Below are positions 21,258 to 28,610 of a DNA stretch of 34,358 nt, one piece after another. Numbering within the stretch: position 1 is the stretch's first letter; each line of letters begins with the position of its first letter. Made by a program: the position numbers and the translations under genes. The notes below the pieces were generated by a model. That model saw nothing but the letters and a program-made list of their open reading frames with translations, ran no database searches and had not been told where the DNA came from. This DNA is from a virus: positions 1 through 34,358 of IMG/VR virus record IMGVR_UViG_3300025000_000281; one strand, written 5' to 3'.

Positions 21258-23384
21258 TTATTTAGCTATCAGGTTACCATGTTTCTGCAACATCTCATCC
21301 GGCGGCGGCTCAAAGGTTAATTCCGGCTGCGGCTGCTCCTCCGGCATAACATAGGCAAAAATACACCGACAATTTGAATGTATAGGCGGCTTGAACCTCT
21401 TAGCCTCCGGCGTACCTGCCTGAATTATCATACCGTCAAGCTTTTTGCACAAAGGACAGGTGCGCTTATCTAGGATGGCTGAGTATTGGATCCGTTTTAC
21501 CCCTTGCTCCTCAGCAACAAAATCCCTACCTGAGTTAATTGCCCAAGCCGTTTGTACCGTAGCGTGTCCTTCGAGTTCCTTCTTGGTGTAGTCCTCAAAG
21601 TTCTGCTTTGCCGCTTTAACAGCGTCCTTTGGCTTCTCGCCTGCCTCAATACCATTTAACACATCGAAGACAATTCTTGCACTCATGGATGCAATTATTT
21701 TTTCTGTTATGGTTGCTGCACGGAGCCCAATTATTTGCTTGCTCATATCAGGCATAGCAGGCTTTTCGGTTTCAAGTTCTCCTGCTGCCTGCTCGGAACC
21801 AAAGGTGAACAATCCGGCAAGGTAACTATTGATGAATTCTGCCAAGGGTTCGCTTTCAACTACTAACTGACTTACCTCTTCCCACTTGCCTTCCGCGATT
21901 AATGCGGCCAACTGCTTTAGGCATGGCGCAAACTGTTCGCCAAGAATCTCTAAGCCTCTCTTAATAAACTCTTCTTCGGAGGTGTCAAACTTTTGGTCTA
22001 TTTCGGCAAACTTGATTCTTTTTTCGTAAGTTGTTAGGTCCCTACGCCATACAGGTTCAGCAAATTTAAATCCTATTTTTTTTGCTCCACCGCAGCAATC
22101 ATGTTCGCTTGCCTTTACTGGTTCCTTTGGCGGCTCAGGAGGATTATTGGGAGGTATAAAAGCTTCCTGCTGACCTCCCCGGATTGTTGCCTCATCAATT
22201 TCCGGCAACTCCATTAGCTCACGCATATACTTTTCTAACCCATCATCAGGCTGTATTATCCTGCCACCAACAAGAGTATTAACACCATTAATAATGCCTT
22301 CCGAATTCCTACCGCCAACCTTTTCAAACTTCAGCTTTGGATATCCCTCAACGTCCCAGTTATAGTCAACCAACTGAGGTATGGCATAACTGTTTACCGT
22401 GTCGCAAATATACTTAGCCTGAGAGTTTAGAGACATCAAAAAGAAGTCGCTCTGGTCTTTGCCCAGGGCAAAACTTCCTACGCTGCCGGTTCCAAGCTGC
22501 AGGAATTGAGCTAGTGCAGCTTTGGCGATCATCTGGTCCTGGTACTGAATATAGGGCAAAACCTCGATAGCAACCCTTTTCCCCTCGAACATCTCAAGGG
22601 TCCATCCGAATGGTAATACTACTCCTGCATCTTGACCAGAGCGGAGGTTCCTTGTTATTTTTTCGGCTTCTTTCTTATCACTATCATCGTCCTGAGTATC
22701 TTGCGGCAGCCCAATAACTGGCGTGCCAACATGGTTTTTCTCAATACCAATGTTCGTTATTTTTAAGAGGAAGTCCTTAATAAACCAGTGCTTATATGCG
22801 GCTCTCAGTACCGGTATCCCGTGCAGCCTCCCACCCTCCTTCCGGTGAGTAAAGATAAGGCAGTTCTCTACTGGCATTTCAACAAAAGAAGCCCCTGCTA
22901 CGTACTGTTCAACGTGCATCGGCCCGCCTCTTTCATCATATTTGAAATCTTTTATGGTCTCATGTGGCCGTTCGGCAAACTTTTTCCATTTAGCGAAGCC
23001 TTTAGAATCAACCTCATAGACCTTCTCAAAAACCGAATGACCGAATGGGAACATCAGCAAAGCCAGGCGCAAAAAGTCATCCCAGTGGGTAGTCATACCC
23101 TTTGGAGGACCTGAGAAAAGGTTTTCCTCTATGAATTCAGCTATCTGTACGTCCTTAGGATTATTTTTGTCGTAAGGCTCCACATACCACCTAGTAGACC
23201 TGATCGGTAGTTCCAGGCAATAGAGTAAAGCCTGTACCTGGGCATCTGACCGGCGCATCTTGTCGTAGGTTGTTATGCTGTTCGGCCATGTCAGTAGGGA
23301 AAGATACTCTGTATCTGACAACCGGTTAAACAGTGAGCGCGATATTGATCCTATTTCTTCTTGCGATACTTGTCTTTTTGCCAT
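21258..23384 (-). CDS. Portal (DUF935/Mu gp29-like) fused to MuF minor head protein
   Basis: A 708-residue fusion. Residues ~1-420 are the DUF935 portal (MRRSDAQVQALLYCLELPIRSTRWYVEP, HWFIKDFLLKITNIGIEKNHVGTPV, IKYIQYQDQMI-like helix ALAQFLQLGTGS), which forms the dodecameric DNA gate. After a Pro-rich linker (PPNNPPEPPKEPVK) comes a helical part and the MuF domain near residues ~590-690, with AINSGRDF, ILDKRTCPLCKKLDG and PPIHSNCRCIFAYV (two Cys-x-x-Cys-like pairs and His). In Mu these are two genes (gp29 and gp30/F). It starts at ATG two bases after the terminase stop. Confidence 0.93.
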   Translation of the reverse strand: MAKRQVSQEEIGSISRSLFNRLSDTEYLSLLTWPNSITTYDKMRRSDAQVQALLYCLELPIRSTRWYVEPYDKNNPKDVQIAEFIEENLFSGPPKGMTTHWDDFLRLALLMFPFGHSVFEKVYEVDSKGFAKWKKFAERPHETIKDFKYDERGGPMHVEQYVAGASFVEMPVENCLIFTHRKEGGRLHGIPVLRAAYKHWFIKDFLLKITNIGIEKNHVGTPVIGLPQDTQDDDSDKKEAEKITRNLRSGQDAGVVLPFGWTLEMFEGKRVAIEVLPYIQYQDQMIAKAALAQFLQLGTGSVGSFALGKDQSDFFLMSLNSQAKYICDTVNSYAIPQLVDYNWDVEGYPKLKFEKVGGRNSEGIINGVNTLVGGRIIQPDDGLEKYMRELMELPEIDEATIRGGQQEAFIPPNNPPEPPKEPVKASEHDCCGGAKKIGFKFAEPVWRRDLTTYEKRIKFAEIDQKFDTSEEEFIKRGLEILGEQFAPCLKQLAALIAEGKWEEVSQLVVESEPLAEFINSYLAGLFTFGSEQAAGELETEKPAMPDMSKQIIGLRAATITEKIIASMSARIVFDVLNGIEAGEKPKDAVKAAKQNFEDYTKKELEGHATVQTAWAINSGRDFVAEEQGVKRIQYSAILDKRTCPLCKKLDGMIIQAGTPEAKRFKPPIHSNCRCIFAYVMPEEQPQPELTFEPPPDEMLQKHGNLIAK

Positions 23385-23385
23385 A

Positions 23386-24951
23386 TTACCACCCCATACT
23401 TGCTGCTTCGTTACGCGGATTGTTTATGCCTTCGAGTTGATCCTTGGCTGGCTTTCTATTTGGTGCAAGCCTTGTTAATGCCTGCGTAAGAGTATCAACC
23501 TGATCTTTATATGTCCCGTTGGGAAAGTTAGTCATCTCTTCGATGAAATCATTTACCCACCCATAGATCATCGGATGTGGTAAATAGACATTGCCTGCCT
23601 CTATCTGAGGCGATACCGCATAGGCCCTAGCCTCTTTGCTTCCATCAGGCTTGACTTCAATTAGCCCGGTTATTTCTCGTTTTAGAGCAGATATAACTGC
23701 CGGCCCGTTTGCCTTATCCTCTACAAGTTTTGCCATAGCTTTAGGCCACTTTGACGTTAGCGTTCTGACGGCCTGTATTGTTTTTACAAAGTCCAGCTTA
23801 TCCCTTATCTGATCAAGCAGGTACTTGTCAGCACCCTTCCGGCCCCAAGCTTGACCTACTACATAGGCACTTATTTTTGTATCTTTAAAGGCCATGTCCC
23901 ATGACTGTATTTGTTCGTCAAAGTGGAGAGGCAGGTTCTCTGGATAAACCAAAATAAACTCACCATCCGGCAGTTTTACAGTAACCGGGGGCAAGTCCTG
24001 TCCAGGCATCTGCCAGTATTTCCACCACTCACGCTTAAGAATATTTCCACCAGCAACACTTGGCCGCTGCTGCATAAGAGCATTCCACTCATAACTACCC
24101 ATTGTGGCTTTCATTTTCAATAGCTCTTTCAGTGGGTACTTATCCGGCCATAGCGGTTCCCCGGTGTTTCTTATGTCATCAGAGTGCCGATTATCTTCAG
24201 CTATAGCCGGAAAATTCACCACAACCCACTGGTCAGCGTCAGGGCACTCTTTGGCTAACTTTAGTAGTCTGCCTGCAAGATCGTCCTCATGCCAGCGAGT
24301 TAGGGTTATCAGTACGCGGGCATCCTTTTCTAAACGGGTATAGAATGTCGATGTGTACCAATCCCACAAGGCTTTTCTGTATGTCAGGGATTCTGCCTCT
24401 GCTCTGTTCTTAATCGGGTCATCAATAATGCCATACACACAGCCCATACCTGTTATGGCACCACCAACACCAGCGCTTTTATAAACTCCCTTGTGTCCGA
24501 CCACCTCAAATATATCTGAGTTCCTGAGGTAACTTCCTTTTGCTACGGTCCGGACATTTGAGCCAAAAAGCGTTGTCTCAGGAAATAACTCAAGGTACTT
24601 TTCATCATCAATTATCCTCTGGGTATCACGGTTCATCATAGAGGCAAGGTCAGCGGTGTAGCTTGTCGCTATAATACTTGCATTAGGGTCCTTGCCTAAA
24701 ATAAAAGCTGGTAGCCTACGAGATACAAGCTCGGATTTACCGTTCCTTGGAGGAAGAAAAACCATAAGACGTTTTATTTCACCTGATACAAAACGGTCAA
24801 GGTAATCGCAAAGTGTGCGGTGGTGCCAGTTAACTTGGTATTCCGGATATGTATAAGTTGAAAAATCAATTAGCTTTTCGCGGGCATTATCCTGCTTCTC
24901 TTCTTTAAGTAGCTTCTCAAGTTCTAGTTCCTCTTTTTGCGATAAGCTCAT
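23386..24951 (-). CDS. terL: Terminase large subunit
   Basis: A 521-residue packaging motor. The ATPase domain has Walker A PPRNGKSE (residues 67-74) and Walker B YGIIDDP (about 173-179), followed by the coupling motif region LITLTRWHEDD (about 214-224). The RNase H-like nuclease domain follows, with IQSWDMAF (first metal Asp) and KLVEDKANGPAVI. It pumps DNA through the portal coded next to it and cuts the concatemer. Its start overlaps the small subunit gene by 35 bases, so the subunits are translationally coupled. Confidence 0.96.
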   Translation of the reverse strand: MSLSQKEELELEKLLKEEKQDNAREKLIDFSTYTYPEYQVNWHHRTLCDYLDRFVSGEIKRLMVFLPPRNGKSELVSRRLPAFILGKDPNASIIATSYTADLASMMNRDTQRIIDDEKYLELFPETTLFGSNVRTVAKGSYLRNSDIFEVVGHKGVYKSAGVGGAITGMGCVYGIIDDPIKNRAEAESLTYRKALWDWYTSTFYTRLEKDARVLITLTRWHEDDLAGRLLKLAKECPDADQWVVVNFPAIAEDNRHSDDIRNTGEPLWPDKYPLKELLKMKATMGSYEWNALMQQRPSVAGGNILKREWWKYWQMPGQDLPPVTVKLPDGEFILVYPENLPLHFDEQIQSWDMAFKDTKISAYVVGQAWGRKGADKYLLDQIRDKLDFVKTIQAVRTLTSKWPKAMAKLVEDKANGPAVISALKREITGLIEVKPDGSKEARAYAVSPQIEAGNVYLPHPMIYGWVNDFIEEMTNFPNGTYKDQVDTLTQALTRLAPNRKPAKDQLEGINNPRNEAASMGW

Positions 24952-25915
24952 CTATTCTCGCCTTCCGTTCTTCTGGTGTCATGGTCACTTCGTCCTTCGA
25001 TCCATTAGTATCACCTATTTTTTTTAGTACCTTTTTCTTTTCAAGCTCAAGCTTCTCTCTCTTTAATTCCATATCCTGTATATCCATTTCCATCTTATGT
25101 TTTAGAGCTATCTTTTTCGTATACTCAGCCTGAACTTTAGTTAATTCCCGTTCAATTTCTTGTATCTGACCTAGTGTTGCCTGTTCTTCTTTACTCTCTT
25201 TGTCAATATGCCCCATAGGACTTTCGCCCTCTTCATATTTACGCTTTACTACCGTATAATCAAGTCCTGAAAGGTTGGCTATCCGTTTCACCATGCGCCT
25301 TTCTCGAATAGCCAAAAGCTGTATATCCATTTCCAATGATTTTATCTTATCCTGAACCACTAATTTTACAAGTTCCTGCTCATCCTCATCCAATTGGTCC
25401 ATCCAAATAGTTTCATATGCTCCATGAGTTAAAGCATTCTTACTACCCAGTGGCGGCCCTGTACTTTTTCCCCCGTGAAACTTGCATTTGTCCTTCCCGG
25501 GCTCAGCTTTCTTTTTGCAGCGCTCACCGGTCTGCTTTGATATGGCAGTACACTGACCTTCCCAACCGTCAAGGTGTATCTTGCAGAAGCGTTCACCATC
25601 CAAAGCTTTATTTTTACAGCGCTCACCAGACTTATGGCCAATGGCTTCACACTGGCCGGAGAAATAATCCTTCTCCGCTGTTTCAGAGTACTCCGTTTGC
25701 TCATTGGAGTACTCTGAATTAAACGGAGTACTCTGTATTTCTTTTTGGAGTACTCCGTTTAATTTATCGTCCCATTTATCTTTACACTTCCAGCCACTTA
25801 TAGACTTTTCCGATATACTTAGCTGGTTAGCTATTTCCCTGTTGGCTATATTGCCTTGGTGCTTCTGATATATTTCAAAAGCCTTATCTCTTTCGGGACT
25901 TCTTTCCCGCGCCAT
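24917..25915 (-). CDS. terS: Terminase small subunit with two Cys-rich knuckles
   Basis: A 332-residue DNA-recognition subunit from ATG 25915 (GTG one codon before; SD AAGGTGAGG). N-terminal HTH with NIANREIANQLSISEKSISGWKCKDKW is the phage terminase HTH. Then follow two copies of a Cys/His motif: GQCEAIGHKSGERCKNKA ... CKIHL and GQCTAISKQTGERCKKKA ... CKFHGG. A helical coiled-coil rich in Glu and Lys (QEIERELTKVQAEYTKKIALK) forms the oligomer part. The gene holds four GAGTACTC palindromes in its N-terminal coding region, a likely binding site for the protein itself. Confidence 0.88.
   Translation of the reverse strand: MARERSPERDKAFEIYQKHQGNIANREIANQLSISEKSISGWKCKDKWDDKLNGVLQKEIQSTPFNSEYSNEQTEYSETAEKDYFSGQCEAIGHKSGERCKNKALDGERFCKIHLDGWEGQCTAISKQTGERCKKKAEPGKDKCKFHGGKSTGPPLGSKNALTHGAYETIWMDQLDEDEQELVKLVVQDKIKSLEMDIQLLAIRERRMVKRIANLSGLDYTVVKRKYEEGESPMGHIDKESKEEQATLGQIQEIERELTKVQAEYTKKIALKHKMEMDIQDMELKREKLELEKKKVLKKIGDTNGSKDEVTMTPEERKARIDELIAKRGTRT
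25686..25755. repeat. Four phased GAGTACTC palindromes in terS; candidate pac/cos recognition site
   Basis: The 8-bp palindrome GAGTACTC occurs at 25686, 25707, 25726 and 25748, steps of 21, 19 and 22 bases (about two helical turns). Wider consensus CAGAGTACTCCgttt, with copies 1 and 4 in one orientation and copies 2 and 3 in the other. In the headful phages P22 and SPP1, pac lies in or near the small terminase gene, so this is a plausible site for TerS binding. Confidence 0.6.
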
Positions 25916-25943
25916 CACCTCACCTTCAATCTTCTGCTATATC

Positions 25944-25969
25944 TCAAAACAAAAGAAGCCTCTCGGCCT
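25944..25969 (-). terminator. Weak terminator-like hairpin before terS
   Basis: Minus strand AGGCC-GAGA-GGCTT followed by CTTTTGTTTTG. The stem is only 5 bp with one G-T pair, so it may be a partial terminator or attenuator between the small 57-residue gene and terS. Confidence 0.3.
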
Positions 25970-25970
25970 C

Positions 25971-26144
25971 TCATTTCTTTTTCTTTTTCTTCTGCTGCAG
26001 CTCGGCCAATTCCTCAGACTTTGTTTTAACCATTATATTTTTATACCACCCGGGATCATATATCCACTTACCATTCACACAGCGGAAATCCTGCGGCAGT
26101 ATCGGACTAACTAAAAGAGGGTCTGCGCCAACAACTTTCCGCAT
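25971..26144 (-). CDS. Small 57-residue basic protein
   Basis: ATG 26144 overlaps the stop of the sigma-like gene (TGATG) and follows GAGGGGG. The protein reads MRKVVGADPLLVSPILPQDF, then RCVNGKWIYDPGWYKNIMVK, and ends in six lysines. The WxYDPxWYKN segment occurs in small proteins before terminases in several Firmicutes phages, as I recall. No function can be assigned. The coupling with its upstream gene supports translation. Confidence 0.6.
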   Translation of the reverse strand: MRKVVGADPLLVSPILPQDFRCVNGKWIYDPGWYKNIMVKTKSEELAELQQKKKKKK

Positions 26145-26614
26145 CAAACAACCCCCTCATATATATGTTGCGATCGTACGACAAGCCCAATCTTTTTTTC
26201 TGCCCTCTGTACAAAATTCTGGACACTGCCCTTGTTGCATCCCATTATCGTTCCAGCTTGGGAAAAAGAATAACCTCTCCCTCTAACCAAATCAAACGCA
26301 TACCGTTCCCGCTCGGTTAGGTTTTTCATCAAGCTATCTAACAGATCTAAAACATGTTCGGGGGCAGAATCTGTGGAAGCTCTGTTGGTAATAAACTGCG
26401 ACAGTCCAGCAGGATCAACGGATATTTCCCGTCTTTCCTTGGGTAGTCTACCTACTTGCCAAGTGGTTCCCGGTATACTCCCAGTCTCCATGATCTCTAT
26501 GGCAAAATTGGCGTCAGAGATCATGCTGCTACACTCAACCGGAACTACCTTAGCATTTCTCAAATCTTTAATCGACTGCTTGTACTCCTTAATCAAATCC
26601 TGCAATTCATCCAC
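26144..26614 (-). CDS. Sigma-70 region 4-like late regulator
   Basis: A 156-residue protein whose C-terminal part (about 90-150) is a sigma region 4 HTH: MKNLTERERYAFDLVRGRGY, then SFSQAGTIMGCNKGSVQNFVQRAEKKI. The N-terminal part (DLIKEYKQSIKDLRNAKV) is helical. It is of the ArpU/RinA-like group in position, directly upstream of packaging genes, and such proteins turn on late transcription. The ORF starts at GTG 26614; an in-frame TTG at 26605 has GGGGGTGG at better spacing and may be the true start. Confidence 0.75.
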   Translation of the reverse strand: MDELQDLIKEYKQSIKDLRNAKVVPVECSSMISDANFAIEIMETGSIPGTTWQVGRLPKERREISVDPAGLSQFITNRASTDSAPEHVLDLLDSLMKNLTERERYAFDLVRGRGYSFSQAGTIMGCNKGSVQNFVQRAEKKIGLVVRSQHIYEGVV

Positions 26615-26660
26615 CCCCGAAATATGTATTAGTCAGGCGTTAACCTGGCTTGTTGGTTAT

Positions 26661-26882
26661 TTATATCTTCACAAACAGGGCTACATAGGCACGAAAAATA
26701 TATAGGCACCAAACAATTACGACCTCACCGTTGAAAACCTGGAACCACACAGGCGGCTTGTCGCCAGGCTCATTTTCGTACCAGTAATCTTTCTTTTTAG
26801 TTGACCAAGCGACGATTAAGCCAAAGTCCTCTCCAAACACGAAGCGTTTTACGCCTTTCTGTTTACTGTGTGCTGTCCTCAT
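26661..26882 (-). CDS. Hypothetical 73-residue protein
   Basis: MRTAHSKQKGVKRFVFGEDFGLIVAWSTKKKDYWY, then a tail with PPVWFQVFNGEVVIVWCLYIFRAYVALFV, a hydrophobic end that could insert in the membrane. ATG has GAAGGTGG ahead. It stands alone between two unknown genes in the early-to-late transition region. Not recognised. Confidence 0.5.
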   Translation of the reverse strand: MRTAHSKQKGVKRFVFGEDFGLIVAWSTKKKDYWYENEPGDKPPVWFQVFNGEVVIVWCLYIFRAYVALFVKI

Positions 26883-26931
26883 CTTACCACCTTCGCGCCC
26901 TTCCTAAGATTACATCTGCTAGTTATTTTAA

Positions 26932-27213
26932 TCATTTACGATTCCTCACCTTGGACGCTTTAGCCAACTTACGCCTGCGCCGCTTAATTAAATTAAATCT
27001 CAGCTTTGCTTTGGGTACCCTTTTAACTTCTTTTGGATCATAACCCAAGGGGTATACATTATTCATAAAATCCTTAAGCCTCTCATTTATGTTGCTCGGA
27101 GATAAAAGTTCTGAATTACCTAAATCAACATCATTAATATTAGGCGTAAAACAAGTGATCCTTTCAGCCAATAAACCAGATCCTCTGCCTACTACCATAC
27201 ATGCAGTTGACAT
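26932..27213 (-). CDS. Hypothetical 93-residue basic protein
   Basis: MSTACMVVGRGSGLLAERITCF at the start, a middle DLGNSELLSPSNINERLKDFM, and a very basic end (FNLIKRRRRKLAKASKVRNRK) suggesting nucleic-acid binding. ATG has GGGAGG with 8-base spacing, the SD lying inside the end of the preceding gene. No family recognised. Confidence 0.5.
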   Translation of the reverse strand: MSTACMVVGRGSGLLAERITCFTPNINDVDLGNSELLSPSNINERLKDFMNNVYPLGYDPKEVKRVPKAKLRFNLIKRRRRKLAKASKVRNRK

Positions 27214-27216
27214 TAA

Positions 27217-27492
27217 TCACGCCTCCCTTTTCCGCTTCTTCTTCTTTGGTGGCGGAGGATTAATACTAAGCCTTGCAATGGCTACTAAATATGTCGGCTT
27301 AGGAGAATTCCATGACCGACTAGGCACCAACCGCATAGCCTCTGCCCTTTTAATTTCCTCGTCCCGACGTTGCTGCAGCTTCTTCATATCCCGCCTAATC
27401 GCACATGCTCCCCAAATCAGAATTACCAGCATTGCTGCCGCGAAAATGATACTTGGTGCTATTGCGGCTAGTATGTCATAGTTAATTTTCAT
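27217..27492 (-). CDS. Small membrane protein with basic Pro/Lys tail
   Basis: A 91-residue protein: MKINYDILAAIAPSIIFAAA leads into one membrane helix (about residues 8-30), followed by a charged coiled-coil region (RRDMKKLQQRRDEEIKRAEAM) and a proline then lysine-rich tail (PPPPKKKKRKREA). ATGA overlap with the preceding gene shows coupling. Function unknown; the shape resembles Rz-like or superinfection-exclusion proteins but the location is not that of lysis genes. Confidence 0.55.
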   Translation of the reverse strand: MKINYDILAAIAPSIIFAAAMLVILIWGACAIRRDMKKLQQRRDEEIKRAEAMRLVPSRSWNSPKPTYLVAIARLSINPPPPKKKKRKREA

Positions 27493-27773
27493 GCTGTTTT
27501 CTCAACCTCCCTCTTCCCGCCCCGCAAAATTATCGTCCTAGCCGACAGCACACCGCCCTCAATACGCAAAGCTGCCAGATAACCACCACCGATATGAAGC
27601 AAATGCAGGCCGTTCCGCGAAAACTTCAGCCCTCCAGCGGATCTAATTGTGTCGTTAACCATGCTTATTATTTTGTTATGTAGCTTTCGGCGATTCCGAT
27701 ACCCCCCCCGCTCGCGGTAACGATTATAAGCATGGTTTGTTAGCTCTACTTTGTAGTTCCGATATCCGTACAC
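27489..27773 (-). CDS. Hypothetical 94-residue protein
   Basis: I start it at GTG 27773, because AAGGAGG lies 7 bases in front; the longer frame to 27797 would put the SD inside the gene. Sequence begins MYGYRNYKVELTNHAYNRYRERGGYRNRRKLHNKI, with a His-x-x-x-Arg-x-x-x-Arg pattern as in some short DNA- or RNA-interacting proteins. The end is beta-rich (LHLLHIGGGYLAALRIEGG). I do not recognise the family. Confidence 0.5.
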   Translation of the reverse strand: MYGYRNYKVELTNHAYNRYRERGGYRNRRKLHNKIISMVNDTIRSAGGLKFSRNGLHLLHIGGGYLAALRIEGGVLSARTIILRGGKREVEKTA

Positions 27774-27828
27774 CCCGCCCCCTCCTTCAGTATCCACTTA
27801 ACAAAAACAGGTTATTTGACCACTTAGC

Positions 27829-28005
27829 TCAACAGTCAAGGCTTGTCAAGTTATCGCCTTTATCATACCCGCACCACGAACAAGTTTCTTTAATCATCCC
27901 CGAAGTGCAGCGCGGGCAAAGCTCTTCCTCCTTGGCAGCTATCATCAGAGCAGCAACGACCATCCCGAATATATAGCCGACAAATAATCCGATGCCTAGT
28001 AACAT
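27829..28005 (-). CDS. Small membrane protein with zinc ribbon
   Basis: A 58-residue protein from ATG 28005 (GGAGGT, 6-base spacing). MLLGIGLFVGYIFGMVVAAL is one membrane helix, followed by KEEELCPRCTSG and ETCSWCGYDKG, a four-Cys zinc ribbon. Layout is the reverse of the protein at 21038-21238. Function unknown. Confidence 0.55.
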   Translation of the reverse strand: MLLGIGLFVGYIFGMVVAALMIAAKEEELCPRCTSGMIKETCSWCGYDKGDNLTSLDC

Positions 28006-28030
28006 AATCACACCTCCAAATAAATATTTC

Positions 28031-28390
28031 CTACGAATAACTAACCTCCATAATTACAACTTCTACCCTCTGCTCCTCTTTTGTCGCGCACTCAAACCGA
28101 GCGACAAAACCCTGGACAACTTGCCTATCATCTAACCAGGCTACACCGTTTAGGCCATCACAGATACTTTTTGCATAGTTGTCCCAGTCGCCAATTTGTC
28201 CACCACAAAGATATATACGAATATTTATACTAACCTGCTGCTTAGCTACCCTAACCCCTGCTGCCCTAGCTGTCCAACCGACCAAAGCTTTATACTCCAG
28301 GTATCTTTTGGCTTGGGGGTTCTTATGCATACTACGCTGTGTCATTCTCACGGCAGGAACTGGCCTGCCGTGAACTGTAAACTTAATCAT
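28031..28390 (-). CDS. rusA: RusA-family Holliday junction resolvase
   Basis: A 119-residue enzyme that cuts branched DNA. Family residues are visible: GRPVPAVRMTQRSM near the N-terminus and the metal site GDWDNYAKSICDGLNGVAWLDDRQV with Asp68, Asp70, Asp78 and Asp87/88. It should resolve recombination or replication branches before packaging. Start ATG with GAGAGGTG. It sits in a row of small early genes. Confidence 0.93.
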   Translation of the reverse strand: MIKFTVHGRPVPAVRMTQRSMHKNPQAKRYLEYKALVGWTARAAGVRVAKQQVSINIRIYLCGGQIGDWDNYAKSICDGLNGVAWLDDRQVVQGFVARFECATKEEQRVEVVIMEVSYS

Positions 28391-28412
28391 GCTGCACCTC
28401 TCAGCCAGATGG

Positions 28413-28610
28413 CTAAGCCCTCTGATTATTTTGTTTCAGCCACCTAGCCATACCTTTTAGGATAATATCCAAGGCCACATCGGAAAACTGACATTTCAAA
28501 TGGTCTAGTGCCTTTACTTTGGTCATTTTACGCATAGATTCATGATTATCCTGACAAAATTCCCTGACTTCCTCAACCTGCTTCTCTTCCTGTTCGGTTC
28601 TTTTAGCCAT
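28413..28610 (-). CDS. Hypothetical 65-residue helical protein
   Basis: From ATG 28610, which overlaps the ParB stop and has the G-run GGGGGGG nine bases in front. MAKRTEQEEKQVEEVREFCQ, then KMTKVKALDHLKCQFSDVALDII. Charged and helical, maybe an adaptor or DNA-binding helper. Unrecognised. Confidence 0.55.
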   Translation of the reverse strand: MAKRTEQEEKQVEEVREFCQDNHESMRKMTKVKALDHLKCQFSDVALDIILKGMARWLKQNNQRA

